64,000 bases of DNA. Origin: Paracoccus seriniphilus (lineage in GTDB: Bacteria > Pseudomonadota > Alphaproteobacteria > Rhodobacterales > Rhodobacteraceae). Made by a program: the position numbers and the translations under genes. The first letter of the stretch is position 1; each line of letters opens with the position of its first letter. The stretch covers positions 912,501 through 976,500 of the forward strand of contig NZ_CP067129.1 of the NCBI RefSeq assembly GCF_028553745.1, read 5' to 3'. Shown in pieces: positions 26,826 to 35,832 of this stretch. A model generated the notes under the pieces. It saw nothing but the letters and a program-made list of their open reading frames with translations. It had not been told where the DNA came from and ran no database searches.

Positions 26826-28172
26826 CTAGCTGAAGGTCTGATCGAGCCAGCGTTCCAGCCAATGGATCGAATAGTTCCCTGTCTGGATGTCCGGTTCGTC
26901 CAACAGCGCGCTGAACAGCGGGGCCGTGGTATCCACACCATCCACGATCAACTCGCCCAGGGCGCGTGACAGGCGCGCCAGCGCCTCTTCACGGTCGCGC
27001 CCATGCACGATCAGCTTGCCGATGAGGCTGTCGTAATAGGGCGGGATCGAATAACCCTGATACAGAGCCGAATCGATACGCACGCCCAGGCCGCCCGGCG
27101 CGTGATACTGGGTGATCTTTCCGGGGCAGGGGCTGAATGTCGGCACCTTCTCGGCATTGATCCGCACCTCGATGGCATGGCCGCGAATGGACAGATCCTC
27201 TTGCTGGAACTCCATCTCTTCGCCGGCGGCGACACGGATCTGCTGACGAACCAGATCGACACCGAAAATCGCTTCGGTCACCGGATGCTCGACCTGAAGA
27301 CGGGTGTTCATTTCGATGAAATAGAACTCTCCATCCTCGAACAGGAATTCGATCGTGCCGGCCCCGGAGTAGCCGATCTTGGCCACGGCATCGGCACAGA
27401 CCTTGCCGATATGGGCACGCTGCTCTGGCGTGATGACCGGGCCGGGAGCTTCCTCCAGAACCTTCTGGTGGCGGCGCTGCAGGGAACAGTCACGTTCGCC
27501 CAGATGCACCGCGCGGCCCTTGCCGTCGCCAAACACCTGGATCTCGATATGCCGGGGGCGCTGCAGGTATTTTTCCAGATAGACATCCGGGTTGCCGAAG
27601 GCGGCCTTGGCCTCGGCCCGCGCGGTTCTGAAGGCGCTTTCCAGCCCGTCCTCGTCAAGCGCGACCTTCATGCCGCGTCCGCCGCCGCCCGCAGTCGCCT
27701 TGATGATGACCGGATAGCCGATCTGCGCGGCGACCTGCTTGGCCGATTCGACATCATCGACGCCGCCGTCACTGCCGGGAACACAGGGAACGCCCAGGGC
27801 CTTCATCGTGTCCTTGGCGGTGATCTTGTCGCCCATGATGCGGATATGTTCGGCCGAGGGGCCGATGAAGGTGATGCCGTGATCTTCCAGCATCTGCACG
27901 AAGCCTGCATTTTCCGACAGGAAGCCATAGCCGGGGTGGATGGCTTGCGCACCGGTGATCTCGCAGGCCGAGATGATGGCGGGCATCGACAGATAGCTGC
28001 TGCCCGAGGGGGGCGGACCGATGCAGACCGATTCATCGGCCATCCGCACGTGCATCGCATCCGCGTCTGCCGTGGAATGGACCGCAACCGAGGCGATGCC
28101 CATTTCGCGACAGGCGCGAATCACGCGCAGTGCGATTTCGCCGCGATTGGCGATCAGGATCTTGTCGAACAT
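26826..28172 (-). CDS. accC: Acetyl-CoA carboxylase biotin carboxylase subunit AccC
   Basis: Carboxylates the biotin of AccB with ATP and bicarbonate, the first step of fatty acid synthesis. From the ATG at 28172 ([20 protein letters not shown]) the product has 448 residues, normal for AccC. The ATP-grasp glycine loop [10 protein letters not shown] and the [16 protein letters not shown] segment are intact. GAGG lies seven bases before the ATG, favouring it over a TTG six codons earlier. It follows accB after seven bases. Confidence 0.97.
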   Translation of the reverse strand: MFDKILIANRGEIALRVIRACREMGIASVAVHSTADADAMHVRMADESVCIGPPPSGSSYLSMPAIISACEITGAQAIHPGYGFLSENAGFVQMLEDHGITFIGPSAEHIRIMGDKITAKDTMKALGVPCVPGSDGGVDDVESAKQVAAQIGYPVIIKATAGGGGRGMKVALDEDGLESAFRTARAEAKAAFGNPDVYLEKYLQRPRHIEIQVFGDGKGRAVHLGERDCSLQRRHQKVLEEAPGPVITPEQRAHIGKVCADAVAKIGYSGAGTIEFLFEDGEFYFIEMNTRLQVEHPVTEAIFGVDLVRQQIRVAAGEEMEFQQEDLSIRGHAIEVRINAEKVPTFSPCPGKITQYHAPGGLGVRIDSALYQGYSIPPYYDSLIGKLIVHGRDREEALARLSRALGELIVDGVDTTAPLFSALLDEPDIQTGNYSIHWLERWLDQTFS

Positions 28173-28179
28173 ACCTGCC

Positions 28180-28701
28180 TCACTCGACAATCATCAGCGG
28201 GGCGCCGAATTCGACCGGGGTGCCGTCATCGACCAGGATCCGCTTCACGGTGCCCGATTTCGGGGCCGGAATATGGTTCATGGTCTTCATGGCCTCGACG
28301 ATCAGCAGGGTTTCACCTTCAGATACCGCCTGACCGACCTGAACAAAGGCTGCGGCACCGGGCTCGGGCGACAGATAGACCGTGCCGACCATGGGCGAGG
28401 TGACCGCGCCGGGCAGGCTGGCGGGATCTTCATGGGCGCTGGCCGCCGCAGCCGGGGCAGCCGGGGCAGGGGCGGCGGCGGGTGCCGGGGCGCTTGCCGG
28501 AGCGGCCGGGGCATAGGCCGGCTGCGTGACCGTGACCTGCTTGCCCTGTTTGGACAGGCTGACCGTCAGCCGGTCGTGCTCTCCATATTCACGTTTTACC
28601 GAAATGTCATTCAGCTCGCTTGCGTTCAACAACTCGGCCAGTGACTTGATGAAGGCCACGTCGCCTTCGTGGTGCTTGCCGTTATTGGATTCGTTGCTCA
28701 T
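28180..28701 (-). CDS. accB: Acetyl-CoA carboxylase biotin carboxyl carrier protein AccB
   Basis: Carries the biotin that shuttles CO2 between AccC and the carboxyltransferase. The 173-residue product has an N-terminal domain, an Ala/Pro-rich flexible linker about 62-95, and the biotinyl domain with the modified lysine K139 in EAMKTMN. The operon accB-accC is the standard arrangement. hisE lies 183 bases upstream on the same strand; that gap shows no clear terminator, and the accB promoter was not recognised with confidence. Confidence 0.97.
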   Translation of the reverse strand: MSNESNNGKHHEGDVAFIKSLAELLNASELNDISVKREYGEHDRLTVSLSKQGKQVTVTQPAYAPAAPASAPAPAAAPAPAAPAAAASAHEDPASLPGAVTSPMVGTVYLSPEPGAAAFVQVGQAVSEGETLLIVEAMKTMNHIPAPKSGTVKRILVDDGTPVEFGAPLMIVE

Positions 28702-28884
28702 GCCGTCCTCTGCCGTGTTCTGATGCCGCGCTTGTCAAAGATGGTGCGGAAATTATGCCGCTTATAGCCTTGGAAGACCAACAAGGGGAAGGAATTTGCC
28801 CTAAACCATGAGAAACACATGGGCAAGAGCGTGTCTTTGCCCTCTTGCCTTGCTGCTTCCGATTGAGTGACGCGATCGTGATGT

Positions 28885-29199
28885 TCAGCCGCGCGCGGCT
28901 TTTTCGGCGATGCCGGAAACACCTTCGCGCCGTTCCAGTTCATCCGCGACGTCCTGCAGGGTGACGTCACGCGCCGCCAGCATGACCAGCAGGTGGAACA
29001 TCACGTCCGCCGCCTCCGAGGTCAGCCGCGCGCGGTCGCCCTTGACGGCCTCGATGATCGCTTCGACCGCCTCCTCACCGAATTTTTCGGCACATTTTTC
29101 GGGGCCCTTGGCCAGCAGGCGGGCTGTCCAGCTGCCGTCGGGATCGGCGGTCTTGCGCGCCTCTATGGTCGCGGCCAGCCGCGTCAATGCCTGGGTCAT
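28885..29199 (-). CDS. hisE: Phosphoribosyl-ATP diphosphatase HisE
   Basis: Second step of histidine synthesis, hydrolysing phosphoribosyl-ATP to phosphoribosyl-AMP. The 104-residue product has the metal-binding acidic motifs [11 protein letters not shown] and [14 protein letters not shown] of the MazG-like fold. It starts inside the end of hisF with a four-base overlap. HisI, its usual partner activity, is not fused and not in the window. Confidence 0.95.
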   Translation of the reverse strand: MTQALTRLAATIEARKTADPDGSWTARLLAKGPEKCAEKFGEEAVEAIIEAVKGDRARLTSEAADVMFHLLVMLAARDVTLQDVADELERREGVSGIAEKAARG

Positions 29200-29957
29200 G
29201 TCAGCCTCATGGGGATGCCTGCGCGGGCCATATGGGCCTTGGCTTCGGCGATCGTATAGGTGCCAAAATGGAAGATGGAGGCCGCCAGAACCGCGCTGGC
29301 ATGGCCTTCGGTGACGCCTTCGACCAGATGGTCCAGCGTGCCCACCCCGCCCGAGGCAATGACCGGAATGCCGACCGCATCGGCTACGGCGCGGTTCAGG
29401 GGCAGGTTGAAGCCATTGCGGGTGCCGTCGCGATCCATGCTGGTCAGCAGGATTTCACCGGCGCCCCTGGCCTCGACCGTGCGGGCGAATTCGATCGCGT
29501 CAATGCCGGTGGGCTTGCGCCCGCCATGGGTGAAGATTTCCCATTTTCCGGGCGCGGTGGTCTTGGCGTCGATGGCGACCACGATGCACTGGCTGCCGAA
29601 ACGGTCGGCTGCGGCGGCCACGACATCGGGATTGGCGACTGCCGCGGAATTGAAGCTGACCTTGTCGGCGCCCGCCAGCAGCAGCGCGCGCACATCTTCG
29701 TGACTGCGCACGCCTCCGCCCACGGTCAATGGCACGAAGCATTGTTCCGCCGTGCGCGTGACCAGATCGAACATGGTGCCACGGTTTTCATGGGTGGCAT
29801 GGATGTCCAGGAAGCAGATTTCATCCGCTCCGGCTGCATCATAGGCGCGGGCGATCTCGACGGGGTCGCCGGCATCGACCAGATCGACGAAATTGACGCC
29901 TTTGACGACGCGGCCATCCGCGACATCAAGGCAGGGAATGATCCGGGTTTTCAACAT
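29196..29957 (-). CDS. hisF: Imidazole glycerol phosphate synthase cyclase subunit HisF
   Basis: Cyclase half of IGP synthase, making imidazole glycerol phosphate and AICAR from PRFAR and ammonia delivered by HisH. The 253-residue barrel begins [20 protein letters not shown] with catalytic D11; the second aspartate lies in VVAIDAKTT near 130. Phosphate loops [12 protein letters not shown] and [11 protein letters not shown] are clear. hisA is upstream on the same strand across a hairpin-rich 137-base gap. hisH is not present in the window. Confidence 0.97.
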   Translation of the reverse strand: MLKTRIIPCLDVADGRVVKGVNFVDLVDAGDPVEIARAYDAAGADEICFLDIHATHENRGTMFDLVTRTAEQCFVPLTVGGGVRSHEDVRALLLAGADKVSFNSAAVANPDVVAAAADRFGSQCIVVAIDAKTTAPGKWEIFTHGGRKPTGIDAIEFARTVEARGAGEILLTSMDRDGTRNGFNLPLNRAVADAVGIPVIASGGVGTLDHLVEGVTEGHASAVLAASIFHFGTYTIAEAKAHMARAGIPMRLT

Positions 29958-29992
29958 GGCATGTTCCTAGCGCGGCTTGCGAGGTCTGGAAA

Positions 29993-30085
29993 GGGGGCAG
30001 CGCCCCCGACGATCTCCGGCCCTCTCGATGGGGGACGGGGATCGTTCTCTTTCCCGCTTTGCGGGGCGCGGGCAGGACGCCCCGC
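29993..30085 (-). other. Hairpin-rich spacer between hisA and hisF
   Basis: Two GC hairpins lie between the genes. GCGGGGCG pairs with CGCCCCGC (30061-30068 and 30078-30085) ten bases after the hisA stop. GGGGGC-GCT-GCCCCC (complement of 29993-30007) is followed by TTT, a weak terminator form. CCCGC-TTT-GCGGG (30053-30065) could fold as an alternative to the first. Partial termination or mRNA processing within the his operon is plausible. Confidence 0.45.
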
Positions 30086-30094
30086 GTCATCCTG

Positions 30095-30811
30095 TCAGTT
30101 CAGCGACTTCAGCGCTTCGGAGAGGTCGATCGCCCCGTCATACAGCGCACGGCCCGAAATCGCCCCGGCAATGGCGCGGGTTGCGGCCAGCGCCCGCAGA
30201 TCCTCCATCGAGGACACGCCGCCAGAGGCGACAACCGGAATGCTGACGGCGCGTGCCAACGCCTCGGTCGCGGCGATATTGGGGCCCTGCATGGCTCCGT
30301 CGCGGTCGATATCGGTATAGATGATCGCCGCGACACCGGCATCTTCGAAACGCCGCGCCAGATCGGTGGCATTCACATCGGTCTCGGTCGCCCAGCCGCG
30401 CGTTGCAACGCGTCCGCCACGAGCATCGATACCGACGGCGATACGGCCGGGGAATGCGGCGGCGGCCTCATGAACGAGGGCAGGGTTTTCCACCGCCACC
30501 GTGCCAAGGATCACCCGTGTCAGCCCGCGCTCCAGCCAGCTTTCGATGGTGGCGATGTCACGGATGCCACCGCCCAGCTGCGCGGGGATGTCGATGGCGG
30601 AAAGGATGGCCTCGACCGCCCCGGCGTTGACCGGCTTGCCCTCAAAGGCGCCGTTCAGATCCACCAGATGCAGCCATTGTGCGCCGGCATCCTGAAACGC
30701 ACGGGCCTGTGCTGCGGGGTCGGTGCCAAAGACTGTCGCCGCCTCCATGTCGCCGCGCAGCAGCCTGACGCAGTTGCCATCCTTGAGGTCGATTGCCGGA
30801 TAAAGGATCAT
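30095..30811 (-). CDS. hisA: ProFAR isomerase HisA
   Basis: Amadori isomerase converting ProFAR to PRFAR in histidine synthesis. The 238-residue barrel begins [17 protein letters not shown] with catalytic D8; the second acid is in [14 protein letters not shown] near 130, followed by [12 protein letters not shown]. It is the first gene of hisA-hisF-hisE. The upstream 140 bases separate it from the divergent DUF2147 gene and should hold both promoters. Confidence 0.97.
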   Translation of the reverse strand: MILYPAIDLKDGNCVRLLRGDMEAATVFGTDPAAQARAFQDAGAQWLHLVDLNGAFEGKPVNAGAVEAILSAIDIPAQLGGGIRDIATIESWLERGLTRVILGTVAVENPALVHEAAAAFPGRIAVGIDARGGRVATRGWATETDVNATDLARRFEDAGVAAIIYTDIDRDGAMQGPNIAATEALARAVSIPVVASGGVSSMEDLRALAATRAIAGAISGRALYDGAIDLSEALKSLN

Positions 30812-30951
30812 GTTCAGTCTCTTGATCGTGGGGTTGTCTTTCCTTTGCCAGTTCGGGGCGCAAAGGGAAAGGGTGCGACCTCACGTCAGGCTTGCCACGG
30901 CGGCCCTTCGCGCAGCAGGCTGTTGCCAGAGCATCCTGAGGAGGAGGGATC

Positions 30952-31335
30952 ATGAAACGACTTGTCATTGCCGCCGCGTTCCTGATCGGCGCGACGACAG
31001 CCAATGCCGACCCGATCGAGGGGCTCTGGCAGACGCAACCCGACGAGGGCGCCTTTGCCCATGTCGACATCGGTCCCTGCGGCAACGCCTATTGCGGCGT
31101 GATCACCCGGACCTTCAAAGGCAAGTCCGAGTATGAATCGCCCAATATCGGCCGTCAGATCGTCATCGACATGGTCCCCAACGGAGATGGCAGCTATCAG
31201 GGCAAGGTCCTGCGCCCTTCGAATGACAAGATCTACAGGGGCAAGGCCAGGGTTTCTGGCGACCGGATGCAGCTGTCGGGATGCGTGGCTGGCGGATTGA
31301 TCTGCAAGAGCCAGACCTGGGCGAAAATCAGGTGA
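30952..31335 (+). CDS. DUF2147 domain-containing exported protein
   Basis: A 127-residue secreted protein with a signal peptide (about 1-20, ATTANA) and the DUF2147 core: IEGLWQTQPDEGAFAHVDIGPCGNAYCGVI, LRPSNDKIYRGKARVSGDRMQLSGCVAGGLICKSQTW. Four cysteines may form two disulfides. DUF2147 proteins are lipocalin-like small beta proteins of unknown role. A strong GGAGGAGGG ribosome-binding site precedes the ATG. It stands alone between the his and polysaccharide genes. Confidence 0.88.
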   Translation: MKRLVIAAAFLIGATTANADPIEGLWQTQPDEGAFAHVDIGPCGNAYCGVITRTFKGKSEYESPNIGRQIVIDMVPNGDGSYQGKVLRPSNDKIYRGKARVSGDRMQLSGCVAGGLICKSQTWAKIR

Positions 31336-31378
31336 TTGCAGGACCGGCCCGACTGCGGACCGGTCAAAGGCGTTCCGG

Positions 31379-32545
31379 TCAGGCGTGGCGACGCCATTGT
31401 GACGCGCAGGGGATCTTGTCACGGTTGCAGCGGTCGGCGAATTTGCGCGCGATTTCCTGCACCTCGGTCAGCAGACCGTCCTGCAGCTTGATGGGGTCCA
31501 GTCCCAGTCCCAGAAAGCGGTCATTGGCGACATGCAGTTCGTTTTCGTCGGCCTCGTTGCGGGGGTTTTCCTGATAGGCGATCCGGACGCCGGTCTGCCC
31601 GGCGATCATCTGCGCCAAGTCGCGGACGCGATGGGTTTCGGTCATCTGGTTCAGGATGTTCACCCGGTCCCCCGGTGCGGGCGGGTGCGTCACGGCCAGT
31701 TCGATGCAGCGGCAGGTGTCCTGGATGTGGATGAAGGCCCGCGTCTGTCCGCCCGTGCCATGCACGGTCAGCGGATAGTTCACCGCGGCCTGCATCAGAA
31801 AGCGGTTCAGCACCGTGCCATAATCGCCGTCATAGTCGAAGCGGTTGATCAGGCGGTCATCCATCCGGGTCTCCTCGGTCTGGGTGCCCCAGACGATGCC
31901 CTGATGCAGGTCGGTGATCCGCACGCCGTCATTCTTGTTGTAATAGAAGAAGAACAGCTGATCCTGCGTCTTGGTCATATGATAGATGCTGCCGGGATTG
32001 GCCGGATACAGGATTTCCTGCTGGCAGGGGCCGTTGGACGTGTCGACCGTGACCTGCAGATAGCCTTCGGGAATTTTCATGCCGGCGGTGCCATAGCCAT
32101 AGACGCCCATGGTGCCCAGATGCACCAGATGGATGTCCTGGCCGCTTTCGACGATGGCCGCCAGAACGTCATTCGTGGCGTTGAGATTGTTGCTGACCGT
32201 ATATCGCTTGTGCCAGCTGGATTTCATCGAATAGGGCGCGGCGCGCTGTTCGGCAAAATGGATCACGGCATCGGGCCGTTCCTGCTGAAGCAACGTCAGC
32301 AGCCGATGGTAATGCTGACCGATGGTGAAATTCTCGACGCGAATTTCGCGGCCGGTCAGTTCCCGCCAGGCGCGGATGCGTTCGCCAAGCGGGCGGATCG
32401 GGGTCAGGCTGTCGACCTCCAGTTCGACATCGATCTTCCTGCGCGACAGGTTGTCCACGATGATAACGTCATGGCCGCGCGCCGAAAGATGCAAGGCGGT
32501 GGGCCAACCGCAGAATCCGTCTCCGCCCAGAACGATGATCTTCAT
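31379..32545 (-). CDS. SQD1/SqdB-like NAD-dependent epimerase/dehydratase (possible UDP-sulfoquinovose synthase)
   Basis: A 388-residue extended short-chain dehydrogenase. NAD-binding GGDGFCGWPTALHLS (7-21) is closer to plant SQD1 and bacterial SqdB than to ordinary sugar epimerases. The SQD1 catalytic set is in place: T145 in LGTMGVYG, Y188 and K192 in YHMTK. Other SQD1-like blocks are AEQRAAPYSM, DLHQGIVWGTQTEE and LTVHGTGGQTRAFIHIQDT. SQD1 makes UDP-sulfoquinovose from UDP-glucose and sulfite for sulfolipid. No sqdC or sqdD gene adjoins; instead kpsT-kpsE lie upstream on the same strand, so it may serve a polysaccharide. Start ATG 32545 follows AAGG. Confidence 0.75.
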   Translation of the reverse strand: MKIIVLGGDGFCGWPTALHLSARGHDVIIVDNLSRRKIDVELEVDSLTPIRPLGERIRAWRELTGREIRVENFTIGQHYHRLLTLLQQERPDAVIHFAEQRAAPYSMKSSWHKRYTVSNNLNATNDVLAAIVESGQDIHLVHLGTMGVYGYGTAGMKIPEGYLQVTVDTSNGPCQQEILYPANPGSIYHMTKTQDQLFFFYYNKNDGVRITDLHQGIVWGTQTEETRMDDRLINRFDYDGDYGTVLNRFLMQAAVNYPLTVHGTGGQTRAFIHIQDTCRCIELAVTHPPAPGDRVNILNQMTETHRVRDLAQMIAGQTGVRIAYQENPRNEADENELHVANDRFLGLGLDPIKLQDGLLTEVQEIARKFADRCNRDKIPCASQWRRHA

Positions 32546-32635
32546 GTCGTTGCCTTCGTTACAAGTGCTGACGATCACTTGTAAAACGCGCGCAGGCTTT
32601 GCGCCAAGCCATGAAAATTTTGTGACATCAAGCTG

Positions 32636-33319
32636 TTACAATGCCTTGCGGTCCTGGACCTTGGCGCGGGCCATGTTTTCCGAATGGACTTCGATGGCGT
32701 CATTGATGTCGTGGAAATAGCTGAGCTTGCCGTTTTCCAGAACCGCTCCGGCTTCGCAGGTCTTGCGCAGCATGCTCATGGAATGCGACACGACCACCGC
32801 ACCGGCATTGGCCATGCGGGCATTGAAGACGCGGTTGGATTTGGCCTTGAAAGAGGCATCCCCGACGGCGGACACTTCGTCCACCAGATAGGTGTCAAAG
32901 GGCACGGCCATCGACACGCCGAAGGCAAGGCGCGATTTCATCCCCGAGGAGTAGGTCCGCAGGGGCAGATAGAAATGCGCTCCAAGTTCGGCGAAATCCT
33001 CGACGAAATCGCGCATCTCGGTGCTGTCGACGCCATAGACACGGGCAATGAAGCGGGTGTTCTGTTCGCCGGTCAGCTCGGCATGGAATGATCCGGCGAA
33101 GCCGACCGGCCAGCTGATCGTTCCGGTGGACAGGATCTGCCCCGATGTCGGCAGCATCGCCCCCGAGATCATGCGCAGCAACGAGGACTTGCCCGCGCCA
33201 TTGCGCCCCAGCAGGCCAACCGAGACGCCGGTCGGAAAAGTCGCCGTGATATTGTCGGCGATCCGTTTGCTGCGCCCGTCCAGCGTATAGATCTTGGTCA
33301 GATTCTGTAGTCGGATCAT
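32636..33319 (-). CDS. kpsT: Capsular polysaccharide ABC transporter ATP-binding protein (KpsT-like)
   Basis: ATPase of an ABC-2 capsule exporter at the inner membrane. The 227-residue product has Walker A GRNGAGKSS (38-46), a signature YSSGMKSRLAF with SSGM replacing LSGGQ as in KpsT and Wzt, and Walker B YLVDEVSAVGD. It lacks a C-terminal carbohydrate-binding domain, so it is of the short KpsT type. It overlaps the upstream kpsE by four bases. Its membrane partner kpsM is encoded divergently about 1.6 kb away. Confidence 0.92.
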   Translation of the reverse strand: MIRLQNLTKIYTLDGRSKRIADNITATFPTGVSVGLLGRNGAGKSSLLRMISGAMLPTSGQILSTGTISWPVGFAGSFHAELTGEQNTRFIARVYGVDSTEMRDFVEDFAELGAHFYLPLRTYSSGMKSRLAFGVSMAVPFDTYLVDEVSAVGDASFKAKSNRVFNARMANAGAVVVSHSMSMLRKTCEAGAVLENGKLSYFHDINDAIEVHSENMARAKVQDRKAL

Positions 33320-34839
33320 CGCCGGTCGCGAAGGCTGTAGAAGATCAGGACACCCAGAACCCAGATCAGGAACAGGAAGCCGCCGATGATCAGCATCAGC
33401 TTGGCGCGCTGTGGATATTCCGGCTCCTGGGCAAGGGTCGGTTTCACATAGGCGGCCAGATAGAGCGACTGGCGCGCGGCATCCGCCTTGGCCGTGTCAT
33501 AGGACGCCAGGGCGGCGGTATAGCTGCGTTCGGCAAATTCGCGGTCGACTGACAGGGTTTCATATTGCCCGACCAGTTCCGACAGCAGTTCTCCGCTAGA
33601 TGATTCCGAGCCGAATTTCTGACGTTCCGCACGGATCTGTTCGCGGATCACCGAGATGCGCAGCTGGGTCTGTTCGATGCGGGGATCGTTTGGCTGGGCA
33701 TTGGCCTGCAACAGCCCCAGGCTGACCAGTTGTTCGGCAAGCTGTTGCTGCAGCGAAGAGACGACGCCGATCTGGCCCTGCACGTCGGCCGAGGGATCGA
33801 CCAACTGGTGACGGTTGCGGAACTCGGTGACCGCCTGCCGGGCGGATTTCAACCGTTCCAGCGCGGAATCCAGCTCGTCGCGGGCATAGCGCAGGGCGTC
33901 TTCACGGGCGATGTCGTTCAATTCGTTGATGACCTGGGTGCTTTCATCCAGAATCGCCTGGGCGATGGCCTGGGCATCATGGGGATCAAAGGCCTGAACA
34001 CGCAGGTCGATCATGCCATTGTCGTAATAGACTTTGACCTTGCGTTCCCATTCGGCCAGCAAATCCTCCAGCGTGTCATTCCCGCGGAAGCGAAAGATCG
34101 GATCGCCGGGAGCCTTGGACCAGATGTCGCGCAGCCCCAGCCGACGGTCGACGCGATCGACCAGATCGCGGCTCTGGATGAACTTGTACAGGATGTCGGT
34201 ATCGCTGCTGGAGCTGTTGGTCATGCCGACGATGGATGTGGTCAGCCCGCCCAGAATGTCCGAGGTTCCCGGCCCGGCTTCGCTGCGCACGGCAAAGCCC
34301 ATGAACGAGGCATATTGGTCGGCCGCGCGGGCATACAGGTACCATCCGCTGACCGCGATGGGCAGGATCACCATCAGGAACAGGCTGAGCAGGATTCCGA
34401 AATGGCGTTTCTCCAGTCGCGCCGGACGTGCCGGAGGAAGGACGGCCGGCTGCGGCTGCGCCAGGCGTTCGGCGGCGCGCTTGGCCTGTTTGGCAAGGAC
34501 TTTCTTGCGACGTTCCTCCGGGGAAACGCGGCCCTTGCGGGCGCCCTTGCCACGGCCCTGACCGCGACGCTTGCCGCCCTTGCCGCCGCCGTTCCCACCA
34601 TCATCCTCGCCCTTGACGCCATCCGCCGCGATATCGGCGGGCTGTTCGGGATCGGCTGGTTGCTCGGGTGCGGGGCGCGGGGCCTCGGCAACAGGTTCCG
34701 TTCCGGACGGCGTTGCCGCCACGGAAGATGCGATCGACCGGCGTTTCAGGAAGCCCGGACGATCCAGAGCAACCGTATCCTGTGGATCGGCGGCGGTTTC
34801 GGGCGCATTCAAGCCAGCTAAGGGGTCTTTGGCGGACAT
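33316..34839 (-). CDS. kpsE: Capsule export inner-membrane protein (KpsE/Wzz-like, PCP family) with a long basic N-terminal tail
   Basis: Polysaccharide co-polymerase-type protein that spans the periplasm between KpsMT and the outer-membrane channel. The product has 507 residues. Residues 1-145 are cytoplasmic and low in complexity: an Ala/Pro/Glu-rich part, then a Gly/Lys/Arg block about 80-125. TM1 is about 148-170, followed by a periplasmic domain with long coiled coils (about 280-430, RYARDELDSALERLKSARQAV) and a C-terminal helix near 480-503 ending in RDRR. Family members usually have about 360-440 residues, so the tail is extra. GGAG lies about ten bases before the ATG at 34839. Confidence 0.88.
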   Translation of the reverse strand: MSAKDPLAGLNAPETAADPQDTVALDRPGFLKRRSIASSVAATPSGTEPVAEAPRPAPEQPADPEQPADIAADGVKGEDDGGNGGGKGGKRRGQGRGKGARKGRVSPEERRKKVLAKQAKRAAERLAQPQPAVLPPARPARLEKRHFGILLSLFLMVILPIAVSGWYLYARAADQYASFMGFAVRSEAGPGTSDILGGLTTSIVGMTNSSSSDTDILYKFIQSRDLVDRVDRRLGLRDIWSKAPGDPIFRFRGNDTLEDLLAEWERKVKVYYDNGMIDLRVQAFDPHDAQAIAQAILDESTQVINELNDIAREDALRYARDELDSALERLKSARQAVTEFRNRHQLVDPSADVQGQIGVVSSLQQQLAEQLVSLGLLQANAQPNDPRIEQTQLRISVIREQIRAERQKFGSESSSGELLSELVGQYETLSVDREFAERSYTAALASYDTAKADAARQSLYLAAYVKPTLAQEPEYPQRAKLMLIIGGFLFLIWVLGVLIFYSLRDRR

Positions 34840-34862
34840 GCGCGTAAACTCCGGCCTGTCAG

Positions 34863-34891
34863 TTGATCTGTCGCTGCTTCTCATACATAAA
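34863..34891 (+). promoter_or_regulatory. Predicted promoter of kpsM
   Basis: TTGATC (34863-34868), a 17-base spacer and CATAAA (34886-34891) face kpsM. The site lies in the 120-base gap shared with the divergent kpsE, so both directions could be controlled from here. Confidence 0.4.
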
Positions 34892-34959
34892 GCCCTCCGA
34901 CAGTTCCAGCGTCCATTCCTGACAGGATTGTGACAGAAAAGGGCGGCAACGCAGCCAAG

Positions 34960-35805
34960 ATGTCCCAGATTACATTTCCATCGCTTAGTCGTTCAGCCCG
35001 CAATCAGGGGGAGCCGCGACTGAGACCGGTGCACAAGCAGCGCAGATTTGCCAGCCTTCGGTCCATCGGGGCGCTTGTGCTGCGCGAAATGGCGACAAGC
35101 TATGGCCGCTCTCCGGGGGGGTATTTCTGGGCGGTGGCCGAGCCGGTCGGCGGAATCGTCCTGCTGACCCTGATCTTTTCGCTGGGATTCCGCACGCCAT
35201 CCCTGGGGACGAATTTCGCGATCTTCTATGCGACCGGCATTCTGCCCTTCCTGGCATTCAACAGCATCGCCAACCGGGTCGCGAATTCGATCAAGCAGTC
35301 CAAGGCATTGCTGGCCTATCCGGCGGTGACCTTCATGGATGCGATCCTGGCCAAGGCGATCTTCAATATCGTCACCCAACTGCTGGTGGCCTATATCATT
35401 TTTACCTTCATCATCTTTACGCAGGATACCAGAACGGATCCGCAGATCCTTGGCATCGCCTTTGCCTTTCTGATGAGCTTCACTCTCGCCATCGGGGTCG
35501 GCTGCCTGAACTGCTTCCTGTTCAATGCCTTTCCGTGGTGGCAACAGGTCTGGTCGATCATCACCCGGCCGCTGTTCCTGATGTCATGTATCTTTTTCGT
35601 CTTTGACGACCTGCCGAATGTCGTCAAACCCTATCTGTGGTTCAATCCGCTGATCCATGTTGTCGGGCAGATGCGGCGGTCCTTCTATCCGTCGTATCAC
35701 GGCGATTACGTCTCGCCGCTCTATGTCTTTGCCGTCGCGCTGATCCCGATGGTGATCGGGATCGCCCTGCTGCAACGATATCACCGCGACCTGCTGAACA
35801 GCTGA
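34960..35805 (+). CDS. kpsM: Capsular polysaccharide ABC transporter permease (KpsM-like)
   Basis: ABC-2-type inner-membrane permease for export of a lipid-linked polysaccharide. The 281-residue product has six hydrophobic helices starting near residue 58, and the family blocks GYFWAVAEPVGGIVLL and WFNPLIHVVGQMRRSFYPSYHGDY. The ATG at 34960 is used here; a GTG at 34930 in frame would add ten residues, and neither has an ideal ribosome-binding site. The gene is divergent from kpsE-kpsT, with which it should form one exporter. Convergent with choV 27 bases on. Confidence 0.9.
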   Translation: MSQITFPSLSRSARNQGEPRLRPVHKQRRFASLRSIGALVLREMATSYGRSPGGYFWAVAEPVGGIVLLTLIFSLGFRTPSLGTNFAIFYATGILPFLAFNSIANRVANSIKQSKALLAYPAVTFMDAILAKAIFNIVTQLLVAYIIFTFIIFTQDTRTDPQILGIAFAFLMSFTLAIGVGCLNCFLFNAFPWWQQVWSIITRPLFLMSCIFFVFDDLPNVVKPYLWFNPLIHVVGQMRRSFYPSYHGDYVSPLYVFAVALIPMVIGIALLQRYHRDLLNS

Positions 35806-35832
35806 TGTCCAGACTGGCCGCGGTGCAGGTCT

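Noticed and set aside
28887..28900. Palindrome AGCCGCGCGCGGCT followed by TTTTT near the end of hisE
   Set aside because: It lies inside the hisE coding sequence and its T-run is on the plus strand, where no transcript is expected to end.
31342..31365. Hairpin GACCGG...CCGGTC between DUF2147 and the SQD1-like gene
   Set aside because: A six-pair stem with a 12-base loop and no T-run is too weak to call a terminator.
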